Counted from the stretch's first letter, positions 52,627 through 62,647 are shown. The stretch: 64,000 nucleotides of DNA from Aquimonas sp046318115 (GCA_046318115.1 JBKCVA010000148.1:12456-76455); one strand, 5' to 3'. The notes: generated by a model not told the origin, from the letters alone. Made by a program: numbers and translations.

Positions 52627-54687
52627 TCAGCCGAAGCCATCGAAGCCGTCGCGGAACAGCGCGCCGCCGGCGCAGTCCTCGATCTGCTCCGGCAGGATCA
52701 GCACGTGGAAGCGTGCGCCCAGTGGCAGTGCGCCGTTGTTCGAGAACAGCTGGTGGCGGCCGAGCGTGGGCAGGTACTCGACGTCGACGACGGAGCCGGC
52801 CGCGCTGCTGCCGGCCAGCGGCATCACCTGGATCTGTGCGCAGGCGACACCGTCAAGGCGCGGATGTCCGATCAGGCTGCCCGAGCCGCCGTTGCGGTTG
52901 TCGGCGCGCACCTCATGCACGAAGGCCTGCGGGCTGGGCAGCTGCGAGTAGAGGTTCCAGCGCGTGTTGGTCACCAGGTTGCTGCCGTCTGCGGTGACCA
53001 GGTTCCAGCGGCTGCCGACGTAGGACAGCACCACCGGGCCCGGATGGAAGGGCGTGCCGAAGGGCGTGGCCTGGGTGGCCAGCAGGATGCGGTCGGGCTG
53101 GCCGTTTATCGGGCTCCAGTCGATCACGCTGCTGCCGTCCAGCGTATTGCTGCCGCTGGCGACATGCTGGAACACGCCGTTGGTGCTGGTGCCGATCGGG
53201 GCGAACAGATTGAAGGCCACGCCCTGCGCCATGTTCTGGCCGCCGAGGTTGGTGATGAACCACTGGTCGAAGAAGCTCACGCCCACGGGCGCGTTGTTGG
53301 TCACAGGGCCCGCGCCGAAGTTGCGGGTGAGGAAAATCCGTCGGCTGCTGTCGAGGTCGAGCTCGGCGTCGACGATCGGGAACTGCGGGCTCGCTGCGGT
53401 CGTGGGCTTCTGCCGCAACAGGGCGCGATGACCGAACTCGAAGGCGCCGATGTCGATCGCGTTGACCAGCCGGCGCAGGCCGTCGGCATCGTGGCTCTGC
53501 AGCGCTGCGGGCACGCGCAGCAGAGCGAAGCCGTTGCCGGCATTGCGTGCGGGCGAGCCGGCCGAAAGCCGCGGCGCCAGCATCGAGCGCAGCTGCGGAT
53601 CGACGCTGAGATCGTTGGCGCCAGCGGTGTGCAGGCCGGGCGGGTTGTTCTGCCACTTGAGGTTCCAGTCGGCGGTGGCGTTGCCGCCCGCGCTGGGCGT
53701 GTTCTGAAGGCCGAAGCGGGTATTGGCGATCAGGTTGTTGAAGATGCCGCCCGTCACCTGCCCGACCGGTGTGCCGCCGGTGCCGCCCCAGCGGCTGATC
53801 ACCAGGCCGCTGCCGAACACGATCGTGTTGTTGATCGCCTCCAGTTCGATGCTGCCGTTGTTGGTGATCACATCCAGGCCGCCGCCGGTGAAGTTGCCCC
53901 CGCCGATCAGGGCATTGCTGACCACGTCCGCCCGCAGCGTGGACGCCGTGCCGCTGAAGCGGCCCTCGCTGATCCGCAGCGCGCGGCCAAAGGCGCCCTG
54001 GATCTCGTTGGCATGGGCGATGACATCGGCATCGGCGCCACCGGCGACGTCGATGAACACGCCGGGGCCCTGGCCGGCCGCGGCAGCGCGGATGCGGTTG
54101 TGGCGCAGCTCGAAGAGTGCACGCCGACTGGCGCCGAACAGCGCCAGCTCGATGCCGGCATCGAAACTGCTGGGCGCGACCAGCTCGAGATCGTTGTTCT
54201 CGATGCGCACCGAGTGGACAAACTTCTCGGTGCTGTTGGCAAGCAGGTTGACGGCGATCGCACCCTGCATCACGCCATTGCGCGCGCGCATCCGCAGCCC
54301 CGACAGCACGATGTCGGCCGGTCCGGTGGCGCCATGGTCGATCCGGATGCGTCCGCTGCTGAAACCCAGATCCTGCAGGCGCAGGGTCAAGGCGAGGCTG
54401 CCGCTGGTGGTGACACTGATCCCGCGGCCGACCGCGAATTCAGTGCGCGCGGCGCTGCGTCCGCGCAGGGTCAGGCTGCGGGCAATGCTGATGTTTTCGT
54501 CGATGGCAGCGGTGGGCACCAGATCGAGAGTGGCATCGACAGGCGCGCTGTCGATACAGGCCTGCAGAGTGCCGGCACAGGCGCCGGCGCCGGGCCAACT
54601 GAGGATCGGTGAACCGGCGCGGGCGGCTTCGATGCTGCCGAGGGCGAGGCCAAAGGCCGCGAGGACACGCAAACGCGAGATGGACAT
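52627..54687 (-). CDS. secreted right-handed beta-helix protein with C-terminal FRDGFD tail
   Basis: The 686-residue protein has a signal peptide (RVLAAFGLALGSIEAARA). Residues 40-330 contain parallel beta-helix repeats rich in N-x-I/V and G-G-N patterns (HNRIRAAAAGQGPGVFID, IEAINNT-like turns). Near residues 345-395 is the choice-of-anchor-Q-like block DPQLRSMLAPRLSAGSPARNAG and IDIGAFEFG. The C-terminal 200 residues are beta-rich and unassigned. It ends GALFRDGFDGFG, the same tail type as two propeller proteins here. A surface-exposed carbohydrate-binding or adhesive role is plausible but not shown. Confidence 0.75.
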   Translation of the reverse strand: MSISRLRVLAAFGLALGSIEAARAGSPILSWPGAGACAGTLQACIDSAPVDATLDLVPTAAIDENISIARSLTLRGRSAARTEFAVGRGISVTTSGSLALTLRLQDLGFSSGRIRIDHGATGPADIVLSGLRMRARNGVMQGAIAVNLLANSTEKFVHSVRIENNDLELVAPSSFDAGIELALFGASRRALFELRHNRIRAAAAGQGPGVFIDVAGGADADVIAHANEIQGAFGRALRISEGRFSGTASTLRADVVSNALIGGGNFTGGGLDVITNNGSIELEAINNTIVFGSGLVISRWGGTGGTPVGQVTGGIFNNLIANTRFGLQNTPSAGGNATADWNLKWQNNPPGLHTAGANDLSVDPQLRSMLAPRLSAGSPARNAGNGFALLRVPAALQSHDADGLRRLVNAIDIGAFEFGHRALLRQKPTTAASPQFPIVDAELDLDSSRRIFLTRNFGAGPVTNNAPVGVSFFDQWFITNLGGQNMAQGVAFNLFAPIGTSTNGVFQHVASGSNTLDGSSVIDWSPINGQPDRILLATQATPFGTPFHPGPVVLSYVGSRWNLVTADGSNLVTNTRWNLYSQLPSPQAFVHEVRADNRNGGSGSLIGHPRLDGVACAQIQVMPLAGSSAAGSVVDVEYLPTLGRHQLFSNNGALPLGARFHVLILPEQIEDCAGGALFRDGFDGFG

Positions 54688-54779
54688 GCGAGGAACTCCG
54701 GTACGGTCTGGAACCGGGTCAGCGTGTTGCTGATCCGTGCTCCCTCCATACGGAGTTCCGCGTCAATGCAGGACAGGCC

Positions 54780-54962
54780 CTATTCGCGATCGACCCCGAG
54801 ATCCTCCAGTTCGCCCTCGTCATCCAGGCGCAGGCTCAGGCTGATCGGCCGGCAGCAGACCGGGCAGTCCTCGGTGTACTCGGACTCGCCGTAGGACAGA
54901 TCGACGAAGGCATCGAAGCCCTCGCCGCACCAGGGGCAGTGGATGTGGCGTTCGGTGAGCAT
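54780..54962 (-). CDS. CPXCG-motif cysteine-rich protein
   Basis: A 60-residue protein with HCPWCGEGF and DCPVCCRPI, forming a two-knuckle zinc ribbon. It is followed by an acidic tail (LRLDDEGELEDLGVDRE). This is the small CPXCG family found in many gammaproteobacteria, of unknown role, probably cytosolic and zinc-binding. It lies between the beta-helix gene and a heptamer-bordered repeat. Confidence 0.88.
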   Translation of the reverse strand: MLTERHIHCPWCGEGFDAFVDLSYGESEYTEDCPVCCRPISLSLRLDDEGELEDLGVDRE

Positions 54963-54984
54963 GGGTGGGCGCGCCTGCGGCGCG

Positions 54985-55116
54985 CGGGATCGGGGATTCG
55001 GGATTTGGGATTGGAACAGCCTGTGCGTCGTGCGCGGATGAGTACACCGGCGGCGTAGTACTTAAGGCTCGCCGGCCCTCGCGAATCCCCAATCCCCAAT
55101 CCCGAATCCCCGCTCT
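54985..55116. repeat. heptamer-bordered inverted element (about 132 bp)
   Basis: The left arm (54985-55014) is a run of GGGATT units and the right arm (55083-55116) is the inverted run, ending AATCCCCGCTC. The short core has no gene. The right arm begins 9 bp after the hemW stop codon, reading along the minus strand. Confidence 0.75.
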
Positions 55117-55124
55117 TCCCGGCC

Positions 55125-56288
55125 TCAAGCCAGGAAGAGTCCGATCAAATCATTCTGGAACTGCTGACCCAGCGCCGAGGCGCGGAAACGCTCGCCGTCG
55201 CTCTCCAGCCAGCCGCGCGCCTGCGCCTGGGCGAAGGCGGCATCGAGCGCGCTGCGCGGCAGGCCGGTGCGGGCCTCGAAGGTCGAGAGGGTGCTGCCTT
55301 CGAGCAGGCGCAGCGCGTTCAGCATGAACTCGAAGGGCAGATCGGCGGCGGCGAGCCGCTGATCACCGCCGATCCGCGCGGGGCTGGCGGCGGCGTCCAG
55401 ATAGGCCTGCGGATGCTTCAGTTTCCAGCGCCGCAGGATGGCGTCTTCGGCGGGCAGGGTGATCTTGCCGTGGGCGCCGGCGCCGATGCCGAGGTAGTCG
55501 CCGAACTGCCAGTAGTTGAGGTTGTGCTGGCTGCGTCGGCCGGGCCGCGCATAGGCCGAAATCTCGTACTGCGCATAGCCGGCTTCGGCCAGGCGCTGCT
55601 GGCAGGCCGCCTGCATGTCCCAGGCGCTGTCCTCATCGGGCAGACCCGGCGGCGGCTTGGCCGCGAACAGCGTGTTCGGCTCAAGCGTCAGGTGATAGTG
55701 GCTCAGGTGCTCGGGCGCGAGTTCGAGGGCCTGCTCAAGGTCCGACAGCGCGCCGTCGAGCGTTTGCCCGGGCAAGGCATACATGAGGTCGAGATTGATG
55801 TTGTCGAAGCCGGCGGCGCGGGCGAGTGCGAAGGCGCGCTTGGCCTGGCCGCCGTCGTGGATGCGGCCGAGTGCCGCCAGGCGCGCATCGTCGAAGCTCT
55901 GCACGCCGAAGCTGATGCGGTTCACTCCGGCCGCGCGGTAGGCCTCGAAGCGGTCGAACTCGGCGGTGCCGGGGTTGGTTTCGAGCGTCACCTCCAGCCC
56001 CGGCATCAGCCGCAGGCGCGCGGAGACACCCGCGAGAATTTCGCCGATCGCCGCGCCCGGGAACAGGCTGGGCGTGCCGCCGCCAAAGAAAATGCTCGAC
56101 ACCGGTCGGCCCCAGACCTGCGGCAGCTCCTGGTCGAGATCGGTCAGCAGGGCGCGCACGTAGTCGGCCACCGGCAGCGCCTCGGGCGCGCGGTGCGAGT
56201 TGAAGTCGCAGTAGGGGCATTTGCGCACGCACCACGGGATGTGAACGTAGAGCGCGAGCGGCGGCAGGCTGAGCACGGGCGTCGGCAT
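55125..56288 (-). CDS. hemW: radical SAM heme chaperone HemW
   Basis: The protein has 387 residues from the ATG at 56288, which gives the N-terminus MPTPVLSLPPLALYVHIPWC. The radical-SAM cluster motif is CVRKCPYCDF. There is no fourth cysteine two residues further on, which separates HemW from the true oxygen-independent oxidase HemN. Further motifs are FFGGGTPSLF, NPGTAEFDRFEAYRAAGVNRISFGVQS and NLDLMYALPGQT, and the C-terminal part is the HemW/HemN winged domain. It is thought to deliver heme to client proteins. The gene diverges from a diguanylate cyclase. Confidence 0.9.
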   Translation of the reverse strand: MPTPVLSLPPLALYVHIPWCVRKCPYCDFNSHRAPEALPVADYVRALLTDLDQELPQVWGRPVSSIFFGGGTPSLFPGAAIGEILAGVSARLRLMPGLEVTLETNPGTAEFDRFEAYRAAGVNRISFGVQSFDDARLAALGRIHDGGQAKRAFALARAAGFDNINLDLMYALPGQTLDGALSDLEQALELAPEHLSHYHLTLEPNTLFAAKPPPGLPDEDSAWDMQAACQQRLAEAGYAQYEISAYARPGRRSQHNLNYWQFGDYLGIGAGAHGKITLPAEDAILRRWKLKHPQAYLDAAASPARIGGDQRLAAADLPFEFMLNALRLLEGSTLSTFEARTGLPRSALDAAFAQAQARGWLESDGERFRASALGQQFQNDLIGLFLA

Positions 56289-56416
56289 CGTCGAACGGCC
56301 GCCCAGCATGCCAGCGACTGCGTTCGCCGCACAGGTCGCGCTGCGGGGCCCTCGCGGCTCGCCGCGGATCACGCAGGGCCGCTGACGCACTGCTGCGGCC
56401 TGGATCTTGCACTCCG

Positions 56417-58630
56417 ATGTGGGGTTTGAGGCGGGTTCAAGGCCGGCAGTCGCAAGCAGCGCGCTGGGGCCCGCGAAGCGAGTGGGAGTCAGGGGGCTTG
56501 GACGCGAACACCGTGCTGCGCTCTGGGCGCACCTTGGAACTGCCGACGCAGTTCGATGCCGCCACCCTCGGCCGTGGCGTGCTGCGCCTGTTCGCCCATT
56601 CCACCCGCACGGCCCTTGCGCTGCTCGGCCACGACAGCCGCCTGCTCTGGGCCAACCCGGCCTTTGATGGGCTGGGCCTGTGCGCGGCTGACGCCTGGCT
56701 GGGCCAGCCCCTGCTGTCGGTGCTGGCGCCTGGCGCGGCGGCCGACGAACCGGATGACACTGCCCTGCTGCGCATGGCTCTTCAGCAGCACGCCGCCACC
56801 CACACCACGCTGTCGGTGCGCACGCCGGACGGCCGCCGCCTGTGGCTGGAGGCCGACCTGCAGCCGCTGCGCGAGGAGGGTGCTGCCGCTGGCTTCGCCC
56901 TCGTGCTGCATGATGTCAGCGCGCAGGTGCGCGAGCGGCGTCGGATGCGTCGACTGATCGACTCGACCATCGCCGGCCTTGTGGTGCAGGACGCTTCGGG
57001 CCGGATCGTTGACTGCAACGCCGAGGCCGAGCGCCTGCTTGGCCGCAGCCGCGCCCAACTGCTGTCCGCCAGTTCCGAGAGTGGCGATTGGGATGCGATC
57101 CGCGAGGATGGCAGCCCCTATCCGGGCAGCGAGCATCCCGGCATGCGCGTGCTGCGCGACGGCGTGGCCGTGCGCGGCGATGTCATGGGCATCCGCCTGC
57201 CCAGCGGCGAGCGCCGGTGGATCGAGGTCAACACCGAGCTCATGACCGACCACGACAGCGGCGAGCGTTCGGTGGTCAACAGCTTCATCAACCTGACCGC
57301 GCAGAAAGCCGTGCAAGCCCAGATGCATGCAGAGCGCGAGCGCCTGCTGGCCAGCCTTGAGACCACCCGCGCCGGCGTCTGGGAGTGGCAGGTCGACAGC
57401 GGAGCCCTGCACGTCGACGCGCGCTGGGCCGAGATCATTGGTGAGACGCCGGAGTGCCTGCATCCCGTGCGCATGGAGGCCATGGTCGAGCGCATCCATC
57501 CCGACGATCTGGCGCGGGTGCAGAGCGTCGCCGAGGATCACTTCAGCGGCCGTGCCCAGCACTACGAGTGCGAGCTGCGGCTGCGTCATCGCGAAGGCCA
57601 CTGGGTGTGGGTGCTGGTGCGCGGGCGGGTTGCTCTGCGCGATGCCGGCGGCCAACCCCTGCGCGTCTACGGCACCCATACGGAGATCAGCCAGCGCAAG
57701 CGCGCGGAGGCCGAATTGGCGCGCACCCAGGTCCTGCTGCAGGGGCTGTTCGAGCGCTCTCCATTGGGGGTGGCGCTGAACGATCTCGTCGGAGGGCGCT
57801 TTCTCGACGCCAATGCTGCACTGCTGCGCATGCTCGGCTACAGCCGCGAGCAGCTGCTCACGGCCAGCTACTGGGACATCACCCCGCGTGACTACGCCGA
57901 AGCCGAGGCCGAGCAACTGCGCAGCCTGATGCAGACCGGCGCCTATGGCCCCTACGAGAAGGAGTACGTGCACGCCAGCGGTTGTCGCCTGCCGGTCCTG
58001 CTGTCGGGCATTCGCATCACCCAGCCGGATGGCGCCGAGCAGATCTGGTCGGTGGTCCAGGACCTCTCCGAGCGCCGGCAGTTCGAGCAGCAGCTGCAGC
58101 GGGCCGCGCTGACCGATGAGCTGACCGGCCTGCCCAACCGCGGCCTGCTGCTGCAGCGCCTGCAGCAGGTGCTGCGTGAACTCCGGGCAGGACAACGGGA
58201 CGGAGCGGCTCTGCTGTTTGTCGATTTCGACCGCTTCAAGCAGATCAACGACCGCTACGGTCACGATGCCGGCGATGACCTGCTGCGCAAGGCCGCGATG
58301 CGCATGCGCGCGGCCCTGCGCGCCGACGATGCCGGCCTGGCGGGCAGCAGCGGCAATGTGGTCGCGCGCTTCGGCGGCGACGAGTTCGTGGTGCTGCTGG
58401 CCGATGTGGACCGTCCCGACGCCGCCGCCCACCTGGCCGCGCGGCTGGTCGATGCCCTTGCCCCTGGATATCGCCTGGGCGGTGCCGAGGTCCGGCTCGA
58501 CGTCAGCGTCGGCGTGGTCATGCTCGATGACGCTGCCGTCAGCCCGGACGAGATACTGCGCCGCGCCGATCGCGCGATGTATCGCGCCAAGGATGCCGGC
58601 GGAGGGCGGGTCGAGCTTGGCGCCGGCTGA
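56417..58630 (+). CDS. multi-PAS diguanylate cyclase
   Basis: The protein has up to 737 residues. The first 25 residues are arginine-rich and unlike a PAS domain, so the true start may be a later codon such as the TTG near 56498. Four PAS/PAC-like modules follow (LALLGHDSRLLWANPAF, STIAGLVVQDASGRIVDCN, TRAGVWEWQVDSGALHVDA with a PAS_3-type HPDDLARV, and SPLGVALNDLVGGRFLDAN). A GGDEF domain comes last, with VDFDRFKQINDRYGHDAGDD and intact RFGGDEF at about residue 653. It should make c-di-GMP in response to ligands of the PAS domains. No membrane segment is evident. Confidence 0.88.
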   Translation: MWGLRRVQGRQSQAARWGPRSEWESGGLDANTVLRSGRTLELPTQFDAATLGRGVLRLFAHSTRTALALLGHDSRLLWANPAFDGLGLCAADAWLGQPLLSVLAPGAAADEPDDTALLRMALQQHAATHTTLSVRTPDGRRLWLEADLQPLREEGAAAGFALVLHDVSAQVRERRRMRRLIDSTIAGLVVQDASGRIVDCNAEAERLLGRSRAQLLSASSESGDWDAIREDGSPYPGSEHPGMRVLRDGVAVRGDVMGIRLPSGERRWIEVNTELMTDHDSGERSVVNSFINLTAQKAVQAQMHAERERLLASLETTRAGVWEWQVDSGALHVDARWAEIIGETPECLHPVRMEAMVERIHPDDLARVQSVAEDHFSGRAQHYECELRLRHREGHWVWVLVRGRVALRDAGGQPLRVYGTHTEISQRKRAEAELARTQVLLQGLFERSPLGVALNDLVGGRFLDANAALLRMLGYSREQLLTASYWDITPRDYAEAEAEQLRSLMQTGAYGPYEKEYVHASGCRLPVLLSGIRITQPDGAEQIWSVVQDLSERRQFEQQLQRAALTDELTGLPNRGLLLQRLQQVLRELRAGQRDGAALLFVDFDRFKQINDRYGHDAGDDLLRKAAMRMRAALRADDAGLAGSSGNVVARFGGDEFVVLLADVDRPDAAAHLAARLVDALAPGYRLGGAEVRLDVSVGVVMLDDAAVSPDEILRRADRAMYRAKDAGGGRVELGAG

Positions 58631-58644
58631 AGCCTGGCGGAGCC

Positions 58645-59538
58645 TCAGGCCCCGACCGGATGCGCTCTCAAGAAGGCCTGCACTTCGGCCAGCACCTCGG
58701 CGCGCGCGTCCTCCAGCACGTAGTGGCCGGCGTTGGCGTACTCGCGCGCCTGCGCCTGCGGCAGCGCGCGGCGGAATTCGCGCAGGCAGGTGTGATCGAA
58801 GACGAAATCCTGCATGCCCCACAGCAGCAGGGCCGGACGGTCGGCGAACTCGGGCAGGCGACGGCCGATCTCGGCCACGGTGTTCCAGGCCGGGTCGCCG
58901 GCGCCGAGCGGGATGTCCTGCACAAAGCGCAGGGTGGCAATGCGGTTCGCCCAGCTGTCGTAGGGCGCGGTGAAGGCGCGACGCTCGTCCGCCGGCATCG
59001 GCTTCTTCACCGCCAGCTTCGTGGCGCCGGCCGAGAAGGCATTGAAACCGCGGATCAGCAGGGCGCCCAGCGACGAATCGCGGCCCAGCTTGAGCAGGCC
59101 AGGCAGGCGCTTGTCGGCCGGCATGGTGAAGCCGGCGGTGTTCAGCAGCACCAGCCGCACCACCCGCTGCGGATGCCGCAGCGCCCAGCCCAGCCCGATC
59201 AGCCCGCCCCAGTCGTGCAGCACCAGGGTGACCGGGCGCTCGGGCTCGATCGCCGCGAGCAGGCGATCGAGGTCGTCGATGCGGCTGTCGAGCGTGTAGC
59301 GGTAGCGGCTGTCGTCGGGCTTGTCCGACAGGCCCATGCCGATGTGGTCGGGCACGATGCAGCGGTGGCTGCCGCGCAGGGCCAGCACCAGGTGGCGGTA
59401 GTAGTAGGACCAGGTCGGATTGCCGTGGACCATCACCACGGCCGGGCCCTGGCCCTCGTCCAGATAGCTCATTTCGAGGCCGTCGCCGCGGTCGAAGCGG
59501 CGAGGCTGGAACGGGTAGTCGGGAAGGTTCAAGCGCAC
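58645..59538 (-). CDS. alpha/beta hydrolase, haloalkane dehalogenase / OleB-like
   Basis: The GTG at 59538 gives 297 residues and the start MRLNLPDYPFQPRRFD; longer frames would run into the divergent diguanylate cyclase gene. It has HGNPTWSYYYRHL (oxyanion hole), PDHIGMGLSDKPDDSRY, the nucleophile aspartate in LVLHDWGGLIGLGWAL and the catalytic histidine in NAGHYVLEDA. The aspartate nucleophile and the NPTWS and PYDSWANR segments match the OleB beta-lactone decarboxylases of Xanthomonas hydrocarbon synthesis. oleA, oleC and oleD are not in the window, so the function here is open. Confidence 0.8.
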   Translation of the reverse strand: MRLNLPDYPFQPRRFDRGDGLEMSYLDEGQGPAVVMVHGNPTWSYYYRHLVLALRGSHRCIVPDHIGMGLSDKPDDSRYRYTLDSRIDDLDRLLAAIEPERPVTLVLHDWGGLIGLGWALRHPQRVVRLVLLNTAGFTMPADKRLPGLLKLGRDSSLGALLIRGFNAFSAGATKLAVKKPMPADERRAFTAPYDSWANRIATLRFVQDIPLGAGDPAWNTVAEIGRRLPEFADRPALLLWGMQDFVFDHTCLREFRRALPQAQAREYANAGHYVLEDARAEVLAEVQAFLRAHPVGA

Positions 59539-59626
59539 ACGCCCAGGCCGGATAGGATGCCTATGGTAGCCGCTCGATGGACCTGCCCTGATCGTGCTGC
59601 GGAACAGCGCTTGCATCCCGGCGGCC

Positions 59627-62600
59627 ATGCGCGCCGAACTCTCCCCGTGTGAGCCGTCTGCCGGACTCCGCCCGGGCGTCTGGCTGCGCGCCTGCGCCTG
59701 GCTGCTCGGCCTGGCGCTGGCGGGACCCGCGCCTGCGCTCGACCCCGGCACCGACTTCGGCGATTACCTGCTGGAGCGCTGGACGGCCGAGGACGGCCTG
59801 CCGCAGATCACCGTGCTCACCCTCGCGCAGGACAGCCAGGGCTATCTCTGGGTGGGTACGCAGAATGGCATCGCCCGTTTCGATGGCCGCCGCTTCCAGA
59901 CCTTCAACCGCGCCAACACCGGCCTTGACCTCACCATGCCCGCGACCAGCCTCGCCGGGCCCGACGGCGAGGTCTGGTTTGGCACGCCGCGCGGTCTGCT
60001 GCGCCAGCAGGGCGGGCGCTTCGAAGCGGTGGCGATCGCCTCGGCGGCGACCTCGGTGCGCGCCCTGCAGTATTGGGATGGCCAGCTGCTCGCGGCCACC
60101 GTCGACGGTCTGCGCAGCCCTGGTCGCCCCGGTCGCGCCGAATACCTCGGTGGCGAGTCGGTGCAGGCGCTTGCCGTTGATGCGGTCGATCGCCTGTGGG
60201 CCGCGACCGACTCCGCCCTGTTCCAGCTCGAACAGGGCCACGAGGCGCGCCGCTTTCCGCTGCCGCAGGCCGACACCCGGCCGCTGACGCTGGCTGTCTG
60301 GCAGGGCAGCATCGTGCTCGGCAGCCGCGATGGCGTCTGGCTGTTCGATCTGGGCGATGGCCTCTGGCGACGGGTGTTCCCGCAGTTGGCAGGCCAGACG
60401 GTGCCCACCTTGCGCGCGGACCGGCACGGCAACCTGTGGGCCGCCAGCGTCGAACATCTGCAGCGCCTGCGACCCGATGGCAGCCTCGAAATCATCGGTG
60501 AGGCCGAGTTCGTGGCGCGTCCCTGGCTGCACGTCATCTTCGAGGACCGCGACGGCGACCTCTGGCTGGGCAGCCAGCGCGAAAGCCTGCTGCGCATCAG
60601 CGACTCCGCGCTGCGGGTGATCGGTACCCGGCAGGGTCTGCACGACAACCTGCTGTGGAGCGTGCTGGACGATGCCGGGGGCGGGCTGTGGGTCGGCACC
60701 AACGGCGGCCTCGCCCGCTGGCGACCCGGTGCCGGCTTCCTCCGGGTCGAGCGAGGTGACCCCCTGCCCGATCCTGCGGTCTACAGTCTGCACCGAGATC
60801 CGCAGGGTACCGTCTGGCTCGGGACGCGGGCTGGTCTTGCGCGTCTCGTCGACGGCGTGATCGATGTCGATCCGGCCTTCCAGCCGCTGGCCTCGGCGCA
60901 GATCACCAGTTTCGCGGACGATCCCGACGCGCTGTGGATCGGCAGCCTGGACGGGCTCTGGCGCTGGAAAGAGGGAGCACTGGTGCGCTTCGGCGCAGCC
61001 CCCGGCTCGCCCGAGGCACGGGTGCGCAGCCTGTTGCGGCAGGAGGACGGCAGCCTGCTGGTGGGCACGGAAGGCGGCCTGCGCCGCTTGCGCGGTGAAC
61101 ACTGGGACAGCCCCGTCTGGGCTGAGCCGCTCAATGGCAGCTTCATCTCCAGCCTGCGGTCGCTGCCGGATGGCGCTCTGCTGCTGACCACCCTCGACAA
61201 GGGCATTGCCTTGTATCGCCAAGGCGAGTTGCGCAGCTTCGGCACGCAGGACGGGTTGCCCTCGGCGAACGGCTGGACCTCGGACCTCGTCGGGGCCTAT
61301 GTCTACATCAGCACCAGCGATGGTGCTTACCGGCTGCCGCTGGCGCGTCTGCTCGATCCGGATCGCGAGGCCGGCCTGCAGGTCGAGGTGGTCATCCGCG
61401 CGGTCAACCGCGCGCGCGGCGACCAGCGCATGGGCTGCTGCAACGGCGGTGGTCATGCCCGCAGTGCGCGGCTCGGTACCCAGCTGTTCTACCCCACCAC
61501 CAATGGCCTGATACGGCTCGACACCGAGCGCGTGCAGCACGCCGCCGACTGGCCGGGACTGTCGATCGAAGCCGTGGAAACCGCGTCCGGCGCGCTCGAC
61601 TTTCCCCGCGAGGTCCGGATCGAGGCGCCGCCGCGCGATGTCGCGATCCGCTTCGCGGGCGTCAGCCTGCGCCACGCCAATGAGGTCCAGTTCCGCTACC
61701 GCCTCGATGGCTATCAGAGCGTCTGGACCGACGCGGTCGGCCTGCGCGCGGTCTACACCGGCCTGCCGCCCGGCGAGTACCGCTTCCTGCTCGAGGGCCG
61801 TTTCCCGGGGCGCGAGTGGCAGCGAATGCAGACCCCGCTGGACATCAGCGTCCAGCCCGCCTGGCACGAACTCCGCAGCGTGCATCTCGGCGCGGCCCTG
61901 GTTCTGCTCTCACTTGTCACGCTGGGCTGGCGCCATAGCTTGGGCCGCAGCGAACGGCAGCGACGTGCGTTGGCTGAGGCCGTGCGGGAGCGCACCGAGG
62001 CGCTGCACCGTGCCAACGAGCGACTGCGCAGCGCCAATGCCGCGCTGCTGGAGGAAAGCCGCACCGATGCGCTGACCGGCTGCGCGAATCGCCGCGCCGC
62101 GCTCCGCCTGCTGTCGGAGTGGCCGGCCTATGCCCTGATGCTGGTCGACCTCGACCACTTCAAGGCGCTGAACGACCGCTACGGCCACGCCGCTGGCGAT
62201 CAGGTGCTGATCACGGCGGCCACCCTGATGCGCGCGCGCCTCGGGCCCTCCGCCGTGCTTGCGCGCTGGGGCGGCGAGGAGTTCCTGGTGATCTGGCCGG
62301 CGCTTGATCTGGCGGAAGCGCTGGCCGAAGCCGAGCAGTTGCGCGCGACGCTCGCGCAGGCGGCCTTCCACACCCTGGGCGGCCAAGCCCTGCGCGTCAC
62401 CTGCTCGATCGGTGTCGCCGAGCATCCCCTGCACGGCAGCCGCGGCGACTGGCAGCTTTCGCTGGAGCTGGCCGACCGCGCCCTGTACCGGGCCAAGGCC
62501 AACGGCCGAAACCGGGTCGAAGGCGCGCAGCTGGAGCTTGCCCCCGGCCAAGCCTTGCCAGCGGCAGGCGAAACCCAGACCCTCGATGCCCTCGCCCAGC

Positions 62601-62647
62601 AGGGCAGCTTGCGCTTCACCCGCCCACGCGTGCTGCGGATCGGCTGA
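59627..62647 (+). CDS. periplasmic propeller sensor with Y_Y_Y domain and GGEEF diguanylate cyclase
   Basis: The protein has 1006 residues from the ATG at 59627; a GTG at 59594 is in frame. After a signal sequence (LRACAWLLGLALAGPAPA), residues 35-640 form two-component-regulator propeller repeats (DSQGYLWVGTQNGIARFDG, DPQGTVWLGTRAGLARLVDG). A Y_Y_Y-type beta domain (EVQFRYRLDGYQSVW) and one membrane helix near residue 760 follow, then a coiled coil and a GGDEF domain with VDLDHFKALNDRYGHAAGD and GGEEF at about residue 882. It is the one-protein analogue of hybrid sensor kinases with periplasmic propellers, making c-di-GMP in response to extracytoplasmic ligands. Confidence 0.9.
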   Translation: MRAELSPCEPSAGLRPGVWLRACAWLLGLALAGPAPALDPGTDFGDYLLERWTAEDGLPQITVLTLAQDSQGYLWVGTQNGIARFDGRRFQTFNRANTGLDLTMPATSLAGPDGEVWFGTPRGLLRQQGGRFEAVAIASAATSVRALQYWDGQLLAATVDGLRSPGRPGRAEYLGGESVQALAVDAVDRLWAATDSALFQLEQGHEARRFPLPQADTRPLTLAVWQGSIVLGSRDGVWLFDLGDGLWRRVFPQLAGQTVPTLRADRHGNLWAASVEHLQRLRPDGSLEIIGEAEFVARPWLHVIFEDRDGDLWLGSQRESLLRISDSALRVIGTRQGLHDNLLWSVLDDAGGGLWVGTNGGLARWRPGAGFLRVERGDPLPDPAVYSLHRDPQGTVWLGTRAGLARLVDGVIDVDPAFQPLASAQITSFADDPDALWIGSLDGLWRWKEGALVRFGAAPGSPEARVRSLLRQEDGSLLVGTEGGLRRLRGEHWDSPVWAEPLNGSFISSLRSLPDGALLLTTLDKGIALYRQGELRSFGTQDGLPSANGWTSDLVGAYVYISTSDGAYRLPLARLLDPDREAGLQVEVVIRAVNRARGDQRMGCCNGGGHARSARLGTQLFYPTTNGLIRLDTERVQHAADWPGLSIEAVETASGALDFPREVRIEAPPRDVAIRFAGVSLRHANEVQFRYRLDGYQSVWTDAVGLRAVYTGLPPGEYRFLLEGRFPGREWQRMQTPLDISVQPAWHELRSVHLGAALVLLSLVTLGWRHSLGRSERQRRALAEAVRERTEALHRANERLRSANAALLEESRTDALTGCANRRAALRLLSEWPAYALMLVDLDHFKALNDRYGHAAGDQVLITAATLMRARLGPSAVLARWGGEEFLVIWPALDLAEALAEAEQLRATLAQAAFHTLGGQALRVTCSIGVAEHPLHGSRGDWQLSLELADRALYRAKANGRNRVEGAQLELAPGQALPAAGETQTLDALAQQGSLRFTRPRVLRIG

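Noticed and set aside
55125..56288. Oxygen-independent coproporphyrinogen oxidase HemN
   Set aside because: The cluster motif lacks the fourth cysteine and the protein is shorter than HemN; HemW fits better.
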